Positions 16,648 through 25,752 are shown, counted from the first letter of the stretch. The stretch is DNA of 64,000 nucleotides from CAYQJS01 sp964417895 (GCA_964417895.1 CAYQJS010000021.1:15186-79185); one strand, 5' to 3'. A program made the numbers and translations. Notes: a model not told the origin generated them from the letters alone.

Positions 16648-16812
16648 ATGGCTGAACGCATTTTCTGGGTCAAATGCCCCGGCTGCTCGGGCCGCTTCTA
16701 TTGCGACTACGTGCTCCGCTTCGACGTTGCCAGGCTCATCTGCCCGTACTGCAAACGGCAGTTCTTCGCGTCGGAGAGCCCCGAGATCGACGACCGACCG
16801 GTTCATGTGTAG
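16648..16812 (+). CDS. 54-residue zinc-ribbon protein
   Basis: The frame begins MAERIFWVKCPGCSGRFYCD and contains two CxxC knuckles, CPGC (residues 10-13) and CPYC (32-35), 18 residues apart, as in a structural zinc ribbon. The acidic C-terminus ends at the TAG at 16810. It is divergent from the DUF350 gene with 117 bp between. A likely role is a small nucleic-acid or protein-binding adaptor, but nothing specific can be read. Confidence 0.7.
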   Translation: MAERIFWVKCPGCSGRFYCDYVLRFDVARLICPYCKRQFFASESPEIDDRPVHV

Positions 16813-16875
16813 CCTGGCGCACCATTGTGAGTATCATGGACGGTACTGACGATGGTTCCTAGAGGAGTACAGAGA

Positions 16876-17139
16876 ATGAACACTGTTGCTGCTAGGGAGA
16901 TCAAGCGTCGCGGGATCGTAGCGGTGGATGACGCGCTGAGCGAAGGGCCGGTCCACATCGTCAAAGACGACCGCCTCGCCTACGTCGTTTTGACCGAAGG
17001 GCAATATGAGGAGCTTCTCGAGGGATATCAGGAAGCATCCGTAGCCCGGGTCAAAGCTTCGCTTGAAGACGTAAGGATGGGACGGACTCGACGTGTAACG
17101 GCCCAGCAGCTCATAGACGAGTTCGGCCTCGAGCGCTGA
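16876..17139 (+). CDS. Antitoxin, Phd/YefM-like
   Basis: 87 residues from the ATG at 16876, which has an AGAGGAG 8 nt upstream. The start NTVAAREIKRRGIVAVDDAL and the segment VHIVKDDRLAYVVLTEGQYE match the Phd/YefM fold, in which the N-terminal part binds operator DNA and the C-terminal tail blocks the toxin. The tail (VTAQQLIDEFGLER) is short and helical. The stop overlaps the toxin ATG by one base, as in a standard toxin-antitoxin operon. It probably autoregulates its promoter. Confidence 0.8.
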   Translation: MNTVAAREIKRRGIVAVDDALSEGPVHIVKDDRLAYVVLTEGQYEELLEGYQEASVARVKASLEDVRMGRTRRVTAQQLIDEFGLER

Positions 17140-17414
17140 TGTTCGAGTTAGTGCCCACGACCCTTTTCGAGCGTCGCCTCGAAAGGTTCAGGCGTCGGCA
17201 CCCAGAACTCAAGGCACGCTTGACGCGGCTCTTTCAAGACCTGGAACAGGATCCCTTTCAGCCTCACTTGCGGCTCCATGGGCTGACGGGACAACTCGAA
17301 GGAGTGAGCGCGGTCGTGTTGACCTACGACTATCGCGTCACTTTGACTATCGATACCGTTGAGCAGATGATCACCTTACTCAACATTGGCAGTCACGAGG
17401 AAGTCTACAGGTGA
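17139..17414 (+). CDS. RelE/YafQ-superfamily toxin
   Basis: 91 residues. The core LFERRLERFRRRHPELKARL, the LRLHGLTGQLEG turn and the closing strands VVLTYDYRVTLTIDTVEQMI and LLNIGSHEEVYR are characteristic of RelE/ParE-fold mRNA interferases (the ending GSHEEVY is frequent in YafQ-like toxins). It would cleave mRNA on the ribosome; a ParE-like gyrase mode cannot be excluded. It is preceded by its antitoxin and its TGA overlaps the GTG of the aminotransferase gene. Confidence 0.8.
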   Translation: MFELVPTTLFERRLERFRRRHPELKARLTRLFQDLEQDPFQPHLRLHGLTGQLEGVSAVVLTYDYRVTLTIDTVEQMITLLNIGSHEEVYR

Positions 17415-18625
17415 GCGAGTCCTTGCCTCTCCCCGGCCTCGCCGAGCGTGCCTCCCGGCTCGGCACCGAGACCGCCTTCGACACGCTGGCGGCGGTGAAT
17501 CGGCTGCGCGCGGAGGGTCGGGACATCATCAGCTTCGGCATCGGCGAGCCGGACTTCGCCACGCCGGGCAACATAGTGGCGGCAGCGAAGGACGCCCTCG
17601 ATGACGGGCGCACCGGCTATGGGCCGAGCAACGGCCTGCCCGATCTGCGCGCCGCCATCGCCGCCGAGGTGTCGGCGACTCGCGGGATCGACGTGGATCC
17701 GGACCAGGTCGTGGTCGCGCCCGGCGCTAAACCCTTCATCCTCTACACCGTTGCCACACTGGTCAACGAGGGCGAGGAAGTCGTCTACCCGAACCCCGGT
17801 TTCCCGATCTACGAGTCGGTGATCCGCTGGCTCGGCGCGAGACCCGTCCCCATGCCCCTCACTGAGGCCAACGCGTTCGGCTGTGACCACGCGGCGCTCG
17901 CCGCGGCGGTCACCGACCGAACGAAACTTATCATCTTAAACAGCCCGAACAATCCGACGGGCGGAACCCTGACAGAGGACGACCTCCGTTTTGTCGCCGA
18001 CCTGGCGCTGCGACACAACTGCTGGGTTCTGTCCGATGAGATCTACAGCCGCCTGGTCTTCGATGGTGCGTTCGCCTCGATCGCGTCACTTCCGGGCATG
18101 CTCGATCGGACCATCATCATGGACGGCTTCTCGAAGACGTACGCGATGACCGGCTGGCGCATCGGCTACGGAGTCATGAACCGGCAGCTTGCTCCGCTCA
18201 TGGCGCGCATCGAGACCAACATCGAAAGCTGCACCTGCACGTTCATCCAGGATGCTGGGGTAGCAGCCCTCACCGGACCGCAGGAAGAGGCCCATCGTTT
18301 CGCCGCCGAGTTTCGCCGCCGGGCGGTGCTCGTTGTGGAGCTGCTGAACAACATCGAGGGTGTGCGGTGCACGCCGCCACGGGGGGCCTTCTACGCCTTC
18401 CCCAACGTCACCGCCGCATGCCGCAGGCTCGGGCTCCACAGCGCCGAGCAGTTGGCTGACGGCCTCCTCCACGAGGCGGGCGTCGCCCTGCTGGCGCGGT
18501 CCTGCTTCGGCACCCGCAACGCCGGCGAGACGGAAGAATACGTCCGCATCAGCTTTGCCACGAGCGAGGAGAACATCCGCGAGGGCATCGCGCGGATGAA
18601 GCGCTACATCGAGGCCGCGCGCTAG
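17411..18625 (+). CDS. PLP-dependent aminotransferase, aspartate aminotransferase family (class I/II)
   Basis: 404 residues from a GTG overlapping the toxin stop (GTGA). Fold-type I landmarks are IISFGIGEPDFATPGNI, GYGPSNGLPDLRAAIA, NSPNNPTGG, the PLP-phosphate region DEIYSRLVFDG, the Schiff-base lysine in GFSKTYAMTGWRIGY and the carboxylate-binding Arg in YVRISFA. It transfers amino groups between an amino acid and 2-oxoglutarate; the substrate cannot be fixed. The coupling to a toxin-antitoxin module suggests the module landed just upstream. Confidence 0.9.
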   Translation: MSESLPLPGLAERASRLGTETAFDTLAAVNRLRAEGRDIISFGIGEPDFATPGNIVAAAKDALDDGRTGYGPSNGLPDLRAAIAAEVSATRGIDVDPDQVVVAPGAKPFILYTVATLVNEGEEVVYPNPGFPIYESVIRWLGARPVPMPLTEANAFGCDHAALAAAVTDRTKLIILNSPNNPTGGTLTEDDLRFVADLALRHNCWVLSDEIYSRLVFDGAFASIASLPGMLDRTIIMDGFSKTYAMTGWRIGYGVMNRQLAPLMARIETNIESCTCTFIQDAGVAALTGPQEEAHRFAAEFRRRAVLVVELLNNIEGVRCTPPRGAFYAFPNVTAACRRLGLHSAEQLADGLLHEAGVALLARSCFGTRNAGETEEYVRISFATSEENIREGIARMKRYIEAAR

Positions 18626-18693
18626 GCCCGGCGGTATAACAAGCTGGCGGGGCCATTCTGGTCGCCGCCCCCATTTATGAGGAGAGCCGATCC

Positions 18694-20979
18694 ATGCTGA
18701 CGATAGAGTCCACGCCCGAGTTCGTGTCAGGCGCATATCAACGAATGGACCGCATCCTGATAGTCGTGCGTCAGACCCTGGGGAGACCACTGGGGCTGGC
18801 GGACAAAGTGCTGCTGTCGCACCTCGACGATCCGTCCGCGACAGGGATGGAGCGGGGGAAGACGTATGTCCACATCCGCCCCGACCGTGTCATCCTCCAG
18901 GACGTGCTGGGCCAGACAGCAATGCTCCAGTTCATGCAGACCCGCCGCACGAGCACTGCCGTGCCGACCACCGTCCACTGCGACCACCTGATTCAGGCCA
19001 GAGTGGCCGGCGAGTCCGACCTTCGTGAGTCACTTGCCGAGAACCAGGAGGTTTACGACTTTCTCCGCACGGCGGCCGCCAAGTACGGCGTGGGCTTCTG
19101 GGGACCCGGTGCCGGCATCATCCACCAGGTCGCCCTGGAGCAATACGCCTTCCCCGGCGAGCTCATCATCGGCACCGATTCCCATACGCCCAACGCGGGA
19201 GGACTTGGGGCCTGCGCCGTCGGCGTCGGCGGCGCTGACGCGGTTGAGGTGATGGCGGGCTTGCCCTGGGAGGTGCTCTACCCGAAGTTCATCGGCGTGT
19301 ACTTGACAGGCGAAATGAGCGGCTGGACGGCTCCCAAAGACGTGATTCTCAGGCTCGCCGGTGAGCTGACGGTCGCCGGCGGTACCAACGCCATCATTGA
19401 ATACTTTGGACCGGGCACCCGCTCCATCAGCGCGACGGGCAAGGCGACCATCACCAACATGGGCGCCGAGCTCGGCGCCACAACCTCCATGTTTCCGTAC
19501 GACCAGCGCATGGCAAGGTACCTCGCGGCCACCGGGCGGGGCGATCTGGGGAAGCTCGCGGATCAGTACGCTCACCTCCTCGTGGCGGATGCAGAGGTGC
19601 AGGCCTCCCCCAAAGACTACTTCGACCGCATCGTAGAGATTGACCTGTCAACGCTCGAACCCCACATCGTCGGCCCGCACTCTCCGGACCGTGCCCGCCC
19701 CATCTCGCTCCTGGCTGCCGAGGTGAAAGACCCCGCTAACCAGTTCGTCGACGCGATATCAACCGCCCTCATCGGGAGCTGCACCAACTCGTCCTACGAG
19801 GATATGAGCCGCTCCGCCGACGTAGCCGAGCAAGCGAGCGCGCACGGTATTCGCACGGCCGTGCCGTTCATGGTGACCCCCGGCTCCGAGCAGATCCGCG
19901 CCACGATCAAGCGAGATGGACAGATGGATTCGCTCGAGGCGATGGGGGGGACGGTGCTTGCCAATGCCTGCGGCCCATGCATCGGCCAGTGGCGCCGCTC
20001 CCAGGAGATGGTCGGCGTGCCGAACACCATCGTCACCTCGTACAACCGCAACTTCCCGATGCGGAACGACGGTCAAGCGACCACGATGAACTTCATCGGC
20101 AGCCCTGAGATCGTCACGGCGATGGCCCTCGCGGGCAGGCTCTCCTTCAATCCCTTGACTGATACGCTCACCGGAGGCGATGGGAAGCCGTTCCGCCTTG
20201 AGCCCCCCAAGCCGGCCCCAGAGGTTCCCGCCAGTGACTTCGATCGAGGTCACTCCTCGTACGTCGCGCCCCCCGCGGACGGAAGCGGAATCGAGCTAGC
20301 CGTGGACCCCAACAGTGAGCGGCTGCAGCTCCTGCAGCCGTGGGGCGCCTGGGACGGCGAAGACTTCGTCGATATGCCCGTCCTCATGAAGACCAGGGGC
20401 AAGACGACGACCGATCACATCTCGCCGGCAGGCCCCTGGCTACGCTATCGGGGGCACCTGGACAAGTTCAGCGACAACATGCTCATGGGCGCCACCAACG
20501 CGTACACGAGTGAAGCGGGCAAAGGGCTGAACCTGCTGACCGGCGAGAAAGGCCAGTCCATTGCACAGATCGCGAGGTACTACAAAGCGCAGGGCCGCAA
20601 ATGGGTCATCGTTGGGGACCACAACTACGGCGAGGGGAGCAGCCGTGAACACGCAGCCCTGTCACCGAGACTGCTGGGCGGGGTAGCGGTCATCGCCAGG
20701 AGCTTCGCGCGCATCCATGAGAGCAACTTGAAGAAGCAGGGTCTGCTCGCGCTTACGTTCAGCGACCCCGCGCCCTACGACCGCATTCGGGAGGACGACC
20801 GCATCAGCCTCATCGGCCTCAACGGCCTGGCCGCCGGCAAAGCCGTCGAGTGCCTCATCAACCACGCCGACGGCACGTCGGAGACGCTGTGGCTGAATCA
20901 CTCCTACGGAGCGTCACAGATCGAGTGGTTCAAGCGCGGCTCGGCGCTCAACCTCTTTCACGAACCAGCCAGCGCCTGA
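18694..20979 (+). CDS. acn: Aconitate hydratase (mitochondrial-type aconitase)
   Basis: 761 residues, the length of mitochondrial-type aconitases rather than the about 890 residues of AcnA or AcnB. It isomerises citrate and isocitrate in the TCA cycle. Fe-S ligands are in GSCTNSSYEDMSRSA and NACGPCIGQWRR. Other landmarks are GTDSHTPNAGGLGACAVGVG, SYNRNFPMRNDG and the swivelling domain GDHNYGEGSSREHAAL. A GAGGAG lies 9 nt before the ATG. It begins 68 bp after the aminotransferase. Confidence 0.95.
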   Translation: MLTIESTPEFVSGAYQRMDRILIVVRQTLGRPLGLADKVLLSHLDDPSATGMERGKTYVHIRPDRVILQDVLGQTAMLQFMQTRRTSTAVPTTVHCDHLIQARVAGESDLRESLAENQEVYDFLRTAAAKYGVGFWGPGAGIIHQVALEQYAFPGELIIGTDSHTPNAGGLGACAVGVGGADAVEVMAGLPWEVLYPKFIGVYLTGEMSGWTAPKDVILRLAGELTVAGGTNAIIEYFGPGTRSISATGKATITNMGAELGATTSMFPYDQRMARYLAATGRGDLGKLADQYAHLLVADAEVQASPKDYFDRIVEIDLSTLEPHIVGPHSPDRARPISLLAAEVKDPANQFVDAISTALIGSCTNSSYEDMSRSADVAEQASAHGIRTAVPFMVTPGSEQIRATIKRDGQMDSLEAMGGTVLANACGPCIGQWRRSQEMVGVPNTIVTSYNRNFPMRNDGQATTMNFIGSPEIVTAMALAGRLSFNPLTDTLTGGDGKPFRLEPPKPAPEVPASDFDRGHSSYVAPPADGSGIELAVDPNSERLQLLQPWGAWDGEDFVDMPVLMKTRGKTTTDHISPAGPWLRYRGHLDKFSDNMLMGATNAYTSEAGKGLNLLTGEKGQSIAQIARYYKAQGRKWVIVGDHNYGEGSSREHAALSPRLLGGVAVIARSFARIHESNLKKQGLLALTFSDPAPYDRIREDDRISLIGLNGLAAGKAVECLINHADGTSETLWLNHSYGASQIEWFKRGSALNLFHEPASA

Positions 20980-20998
20980 CCGGGCTCCGCTTTCCGTA
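20968..20998. repeat. 31-nt sequence repeated at 25722-25752 (copy 1)
   Basis: The last codons and stop of the aconitase gene plus 19 nt downstream (core GCGCCTGACCGGGCT, then CGCTTT) recur at 25722-25752 with three mismatches. This may be a short dispersed element that supplies the end of the reading frame. Confidence 0.5.
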
Positions 20999-21022
20999 CT
21001 GGACGCCAGATCCAGATTTCCA

Positions 21023-22246
21023 TCAGACCACACTCTCCCTGGTTGGAGAGGCCGGGACCCCCACGCTGGGCTGCCCGCGCAGGCTAGTGCGGAGGTACCC
21101 AGGCCAGGCGGCGATGGCGTTGCGGCGCGTCGGGTCGAGTAGTAGAAACGCCCCCGCCAGGATGTACCCCCCGGTAAAGAGGGGACGGAACTCCGACGGC
21201 AGAATCACCTGGAGCGCGAAGGGGATGAACAGCCCCAGGCCTTCTTTGCGGCTGAAGTTGAAGTCGGAGATCAGCACAATCGCGTAGAAGGACTGGGCGG
21301 CAGTCAACCAGATCTCGGTGCCCTGCCGCGAGACCAGCTGCATGCCAGCGAGGCGCTCTGCTCCCAGGCTGAAGACCACCGGCAGGGTCGCCACGAGTAG
21401 CGTCCACTGGTTTACGAGGCTGGAGACGAGCGTTCGCATCCCTGCCGCGGCTTGTCGCCGCGCTACGAACAGCAAGGCAACCGTAAACTCGGGCGCCTCC
21501 GAAGCAAGCGGCGCCAACCACTGCACCAGGAGGAACTCGTCCACGCCATAGCTCAACCCGGTTTCGACTAGGCCGTGGGCAAAGGGCTTTGCGGCGATGA
21601 AGATGACATAGGCAGCGAAAACGAACATCGCAAGGACGATGGCGCGCCTGTTGCCCGCCGGCAGGCGACCGATCACTTCGGCGGGACCCGCGAGGTCCGG
21701 CTCTTCGGCAGGCGCGCGCGATGCAAAGAAAGCGTATAGGGCAAACAGGGGCACCAGAATCATCGTATCGAGTAGGTTCAGCTCGCCTTTGATCGGGATC
21801 GTCAACCCATAGACACTGGCCACCAGCAGAATCGTCATCTCGACCGAAGCGCTGCGTTCCAACCTCACCGCTCTGGCGCGGTGCCGGAGCCACGCGAACA
21901 GGATGATCGAGCTCCAGCCCAGCCCCACCAGCAGCCGGTTCGCACCGGTCATGTTCGCGACCGCATAGCCGAGCTGGGCCACGGCCGGGTCTCTCCCCGC
22001 CTCATACGCAAACACGGCGTCCACCGCGTACTCCGGGAGGATGGCGATTAAAGCCAGCAGCGTGAGTGCCAACGCTTGCGAGACATCCTTCTGGAACACC
22101 TCGGCGGCCCAGGAGAGAAAGAAGGCAGCCCCCAGGATGGCGAGACCTGTTAAGACTGCCACCAGCAATGGATCCCCATGGAACCGAGCCGCATTGAGCA
22201 CGATCCAAGGCACGGTCAGTGCAAACGCGATGAGCAGAGCAAGCAT
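21023..22246 (-). CDS. Sodium/calcium exchanger-type membrane antiporter
   Basis: 407 residues with about ten to eleven hydrophobic helices. The two inverted alpha-repeats of the CaCA superfamily are visible: ILPEYAVDAVFAYEAG followed by NMTGANRLLVGLGW, and LASEAPEFTVALLFVARR with SSLVNQWTLLVATLP. The acidic residues in the PEY and PEF motifs are the usual cation ligands. It would exchange Ca2+ or another cation for Na+ or H+ across the cytoplasmic membrane. It is convergent with aconitase and co-directional with the universal stress protein gene. Confidence 0.85.
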   Translation of the reverse strand: MLALLIAFALTVPWIVLNAARFHGDPLLVAVLTGLAILGAAFFLSWAAEVFQKDVSQALALTLLALIAILPEYAVDAVFAYEAGRDPAVAQLGYAVANMTGANRLLVGLGWSSIILFAWLRHRARAVRLERSASVEMTILLVASVYGLTIPIKGELNLLDTMILVPLFALYAFFASRAPAEEPDLAGPAEVIGRLPAGNRRAIVLAMFVFAAYVIFIAAKPFAHGLVETGLSYGVDEFLLVQWLAPLASEAPEFTVALLFVARRQAAAGMRTLVSSLVNQWTLLVATLPVVFSLGAERLAGMQLVSRQGTEIWLTAAQSFYAIVLISDFNFSRKEGLGLFIPFALQVILPSEFRPLFTGGYILAGAFLLLDPTRRNAIAAWPGYLRTSLRGQPSVGVPASPTRESVV

Positions 22247-22322
22247 GCTTAGTCTTCCCTAATCGTGGTGGCGGCGGTTAGGGCCGTCCCAGGAGCAGCG
22301 AAGCCAGCCGGTGGCCGGCAAA

Positions 22323-23264
22323 TCAGGGCGCGCGGCTCGCTGTCAGCAAACGGTCAGCGGGCGGATCAACGCCGTCGGCCTCAGTCTTAACTACGAGCAC
22401 AGGGCTAGGCGCGCTGCGCACGATGCGCCGTACCTCAGCGCTCTGGAACTGGTGTGCTCCAGCATCGGTGCCAGTAGTCCCCAGCACGATGAGGTCCGGC
22501 AACCGTTCGCGAACCGACTCGAGCACGGTTGCCGTCATTTCGCCCGCGACGAAGGCCACTTCCGTATGCCAGCCTGAGGGGCTGAATAGCTCCCGCGCCT
22601 CGTGCGCCAGCACCTCGACGGCGTGGCGCTCGCAGCCGCGGACCTTGAGCAGACGAAACCAGGTATGAGGGTTTTGCGCAGCCAGTGCTGAGGCCTTGAC
22701 GGGACGCAGCACCCCCAAGATGAGAACGGTCGTGCCAGCCGGCAGTGGGAAGCGCGCGAGAAAATGAAGGGTCCGTCTGGCCAGGTCGACCTCGTCAACC
22801 ACCAGCATGACCTGGCGCGGCGCCATTGGCACGCCGACCAAGACGACCGAGCACGCGGCCTTTTCCATCACACGCTCGGACACGCTCTGCGAGAGTAGCC
22901 GCTGGAGGCCCCCGCGCGCCCGCACGCCAACCACGGCCAGGTCAGGCTTCACATCCTCGACCGCCCGCAGGATCTGCTCGGCGGGCGTGCCCTCCCGAAC
23001 GACGGAATCCGTCGCCCAAGCATGGGGGGCGAGGCGCTGGCGCACGCGCTCGGCGATCTCAGCTCGAGCCTGAATTGGCGCCAGCTGCCCGGTGCCCCTT
23101 CCTAACGAGCTGGTCTCCCACCACCACCTGATGCGTTCCCGGAGAGTGTCGGCGACGACGCTCGTCACGATGATGTAGTCACCCTGCCCAAAAGAGAGAG
23201 TTCGCAACCACTTCTCAGCCGAACGGGCATCCTGGGACCCGTCGCTCACCAGGAGAATTCGCAC
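22323..23264 (-). CDS. Universal stress protein with two UspA domains
   Basis: 313 residues from a GTG. Two tandem Usp folds are seen. The first is RILLVSDGSQDARSAEKWL to about residue 150, including the ATP-loop-like VVGVRARGGLQRLLSQSVSE. The second runs from VMLVVDEVDLARR to the end, with VLGTTGTDAGAHQFQSAEVR. Domain ends carry the usual SVVLVG and PVLVVK strands. The G-2x-G-9x-G(S/T) loop is degenerate, so nucleotide binding is uncertain. It likely serves stress physiology; no operon partner is evident. Confidence 0.82.
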   Translation of the reverse strand: MRILLVSDGSQDARSAEKWLRTLSFGQGDYIIVTSVVADTLRERIRWWWETSSLGRGTGQLAPIQARAEIAERVRQRLAPHAWATDSVVREGTPAEQILRAVEDVKPDLAVVGVRARGGLQRLLSQSVSERVMEKAACSVVLVGVPMAPRQVMLVVDEVDLARRTLHFLARFPLPAGTTVLILGVLRPVKASALAAQNPHTWFRLLKVRGCERHAVEVLAHEARELFSPSGWHTEVAFVAGEMTATVLESVRERLPDLIVLGTTGTDAGAHQFQSAEVRRIVRSAPSPVLVVKTEADGVDPPADRLLTASRAP

Positions 23265-23375
23265 CCGTCGTCTCCGGCGGAGCTGACGTCCCGCTAGCGG
23301 CAGCTCTCACACGGACATTTTCCCGGGAGTCGGTGAACCAGGGATGAAGCGGGCGTAAACCTCCGGTGACAATCC

Positions 23376-23400
23376 CTCGGATTAGCCGAGAGGGGTTTTT
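23376..23400 (+). terminator. Hairpin followed by T5
   Basis: CTCGG-ATTAG-CCGAG (extended by CCC/GGG with a bulge) precedes AGGGG and TTTTT. The T-run is on the plus strand, yet both flanking genes are on the minus strand, so it may end an antisense or unannotated transcript. Otherwise the 222-bp gap shows nothing. Confidence 0.3.
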
Positions 23401-23486
23401 CGCCGGCCGGGTTGAGCGAGCCCTGACCTTGCCGAAGCCTGAGGTCGTCCCGATCGAACGGTAGACCGATTCACCCGGGCTCGAAG

Positions 23487-24911
23487 CTAACCTCTGGGGA
23501 GCGCCACAGTAAAAGTGCTGCCTTTGCCCGGGACGCTTTGCACGCGCACCTGCCCGCCATGCACTTCGGCGATCTGTTTTACGATAGCCAAGCCCAGACC
23601 GGTGCTCCCCGACTGTCGCGAGCGAGCTCGGTCAACACGATAGAAGCGGTCGAAGACGTAAGGCAGATGCTGTTCAGCGATCCCGATACCCGTATCCGCG
23701 ACGACGATCTCGGCGACCTCGGGATGCGCCCACAACGACAACGTGATCTGGCCGCCAGTCGGCGTGTAGCGGAGGCCGTTCGTCACCAGATTCCATACCA
23801 GCTGCCCCAGGCGCTCGCGGTCGCCGACAACGGTGACCTGCTCATTCTTGCCCAGCTCAACGTTATGTCGACCTGTATCAATCACGCAGGCCCGCTGCCA
23901 CGTATCTTCAACCACCTCGTCCAGCGCGACCGGATTGCGCTCGACCATGTCGTTCATATCGACCTCCGCGAGGAACAAGAGGTCGGCCACAAGGCGGGAG
24001 ATCCGCTCAACTTCCTCGGAGGCGTCTCGCAACGCCTCCTGATGATCCTCCCCCAGCGAGTTACGGCTCAGTAGCTGCAAGTTGCCACGAATCACCATCA
24101 GTGGCCCACGAAGCTCGTGTGAAGCGTCGGCCACGAACTCGCGCTGCCGGGCGAGCGTCCGGTCAAGGCTTTCGATCATGTCGTTAAAGGTTACGGTCAG
24201 CTCGTGCAGCTCATCCCGGGCGGGCGGTTCGGCGATACGCTGGTCGAAATGACCGGTGGATCGGATGCGGCGCGCAAGCTCGGTCACCTCGGCTACGGGG
24301 CGCAGCGCACGCCCCATGAGCCACCAGCCCGCGATCAGGCAGATGAGCGCCGCAGCGGCTGCCGCCACGACAAGGTGCTGGCGCATGGTCCGCTGGCTCA
24401 CGTCGAGGGGGTGCAGCGACTCTCCGACCAGCACGGCACCGATCGTGCGACCGTCCACTACCAGAGGCCGCAGCAGAATACGCACGCGTTCGGGTCCCAC
24501 CGGCATGGTCTCGTAGGTGGCGTTGCCCGCGAGGGTCAGCTGCACAAGGTCTGCCGTCACCGGCAGTTGCCCCCCGGTAGGAATGGGATATACCGCGACC
24601 AGCCTGCCCCCGTGATCGATAAGCTGCACGTAGAGTCCAGGCTGGGAAAACTCCTCCAGGGGGGTGAGCGCAAGGAGATCGGCCCGCACTTCGGCCGGAT
24701 CCAGCTGCTTGCCATCCAACGTGATTTCCCGCTCGACCCGCGACGCCCGCAGTGCGAGCGCTTCATCTACCTCCCGGTGCAGCTCATGCTCCTGCGAAGT
24801 CAATAAGAAGACGCCGATTCCCATGACGCTTGCGAGCAGAAAGAAGGCGAACCAGAGAGCGAGACGCAGCCGGATGGATAGCCTAAGCAAGCCGGGGAAC
24901 AGCACGTTCAC
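23487..24911 (-). CDS. Two-component sensor histidine kinase
   Basis: 474 residues. The order is: TM1 near 18-40 (LALWFAFFLLASVMGIGVFL), an extracellular sensor of about 130 residues, TM2 near 180-200 (LVVAAAAAALICLIAGWW), HAMP, HisKA with the phospho-His in VADASHELRGPL, and HATPase_c (VWNLVTNGLRYTP, VADTGIGIAEQ, GSTGLGLAIVKQ). It autophosphorylates and passes phosphate to the response regulator encoded just upstream, with a 4-nt GTGA overlap. The signal is not evident. Confidence 0.93.
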   Translation of the reverse strand: MNVLFPGLLRLSIRLRLALWFAFFLLASVMGIGVFLLTSQEHELHREVDEALALRASRVEREITLDGKQLDPAEVRADLLALTPLEEFSQPGLYVQLIDHGGRLVAVYPIPTGGQLPVTADLVQLTLAGNATYETMPVGPERVRILLRPLVVDGRTIGAVLVGESLHPLDVSQRTMRQHLVVAAAAAALICLIAGWWLMGRALRPVAEVTELARRIRSTGHFDQRIAEPPARDELHELTVTFNDMIESLDRTLARQREFVADASHELRGPLMVIRGNLQLLSRNSLGEDHQEALRDASEEVERISRLVADLLFLAEVDMNDMVERNPVALDEVVEDTWQRACVIDTGRHNVELGKNEQVTVVGDRERLGQLVWNLVTNGLRYTPTGGQITLSLWAHPEVAEIVVADTGIGIAEQHLPYVFDRFYRVDRARSRQSGSTGLGLAIVKQIAEVHGGQVRVQSVPGKGSTFTVALPRG

Positions 24912-25615
24912 TCCCGTCGGAGGCTATAACCCGCGCCGCGGATGGTATGGATGAGCCGGGTCTCGGCATTAGCCTCCAACTGGTCCCTCAGACGCATGAC
25001 GTGGACATCGATGACGTTGGAGTCTCCGAGAAAACTGGAACCCCAAACCCGCTCGAATATCAGCTCCCGCGACAGCACCTGCCGGGGGTGCTGGACGAAA
25101 AACTCAAGCAGCTCGTACTCCCGTGTGGTGAGTCCCAGACGACGCTCGCCTCGCCAGACATCGCGGGTGGCCGGGTCCAGGGTCAAGTCGTCAAAGCGCA
25201 ATAGCCCGCTTTTGGCCGGTCGGGCGCGGCGCAGCAGGGCGCGAATACGCGCCAACAGTTCGTCGAAATCGAACGGTTTGACGAGATAGTCATCGGCTCC
25301 TGCGTCGAGACCCGCGATACGATCAGGCACACGGCCGCGCGCTGTGAGCATGAGAATGGGGAGGTCCGGTACGCCTGCTCGGAGCCGTCGGCATACTTCA
25401 AGCCCATCGAGACCCGGGAGCATGACGTCCAGGACGACTAGATCCGGTGGCTGCTCGCGGGCCCGGATCAGGGCGCTTTCCCCGTCCTCAGAGGACTCGA
25501 CCTCGTAGCGGGCGAAAGCGAGGCCGCGACGAATCAAGCTCAATAGCTTTGGGTCGTCTTCGACGACGAGAATGCGGGCGCGGCGATCGGGCGTCACTGG
25601 ATTGGGCGTCAACAT
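24908..25615 (-). CDS. OmpR/PhoB-family response regulator
   Basis: 235 residues. The receiver domain has the acidic pocket RILVVEDDPK, the phospho-acceptor Asp in VVLDVMLPGLDG, Thr in MLTARG and Lys in YLVKPFDF. The C-terminal winged helix is seen in GLTTREYELLEFFVQHPRQV and VIDVHVMRLRDQLEANAETR, ending TIRGAGYSLRRE. It is first in a two-gene operon with the histidine kinase. Targets are not evident. Confidence 0.95.
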   Translation of the reverse strand: MLTPNPVTPDRRARILVVEDDPKLLSLIRRGLAFARYEVESSEDGESALIRAREQPPDLVVLDVMLPGLDGLEVCRRLRAGVPDLPILMLTARGRVPDRIAGLDAGADDYLVKPFDFDELLARIRALLRRARPAKSGLLRFDDLTLDPATRDVWRGERRLGLTTREYELLEFFVQHPRQVLSRELIFERVWGSSFLGDSNVIDVHVMRLRDQLEANAETRLIHTIRGAGYSLRRE

Positions 25616-25721
25616 GAAGCCGTATGACTAGCTGGGAGGATTTTTCACTCTAGTCGTCAGTGTATCGAGCGGCATGACTGAGAGGCCACCGAGTGGGCTG
25701 GCGGCGGGCTTGGATAGGTCG

Positions 25722-25752
25722 ACCAGCGCCTGACCGGGCTACGCTTTCGGTA
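25722..25752. repeat. 31-nt repeat, copy 2
   Basis: Matches 20968-20998 at 28 of 31 positions (core CGCCTGACCGGGCT). Here it is non-coding. Confidence 0.5.
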
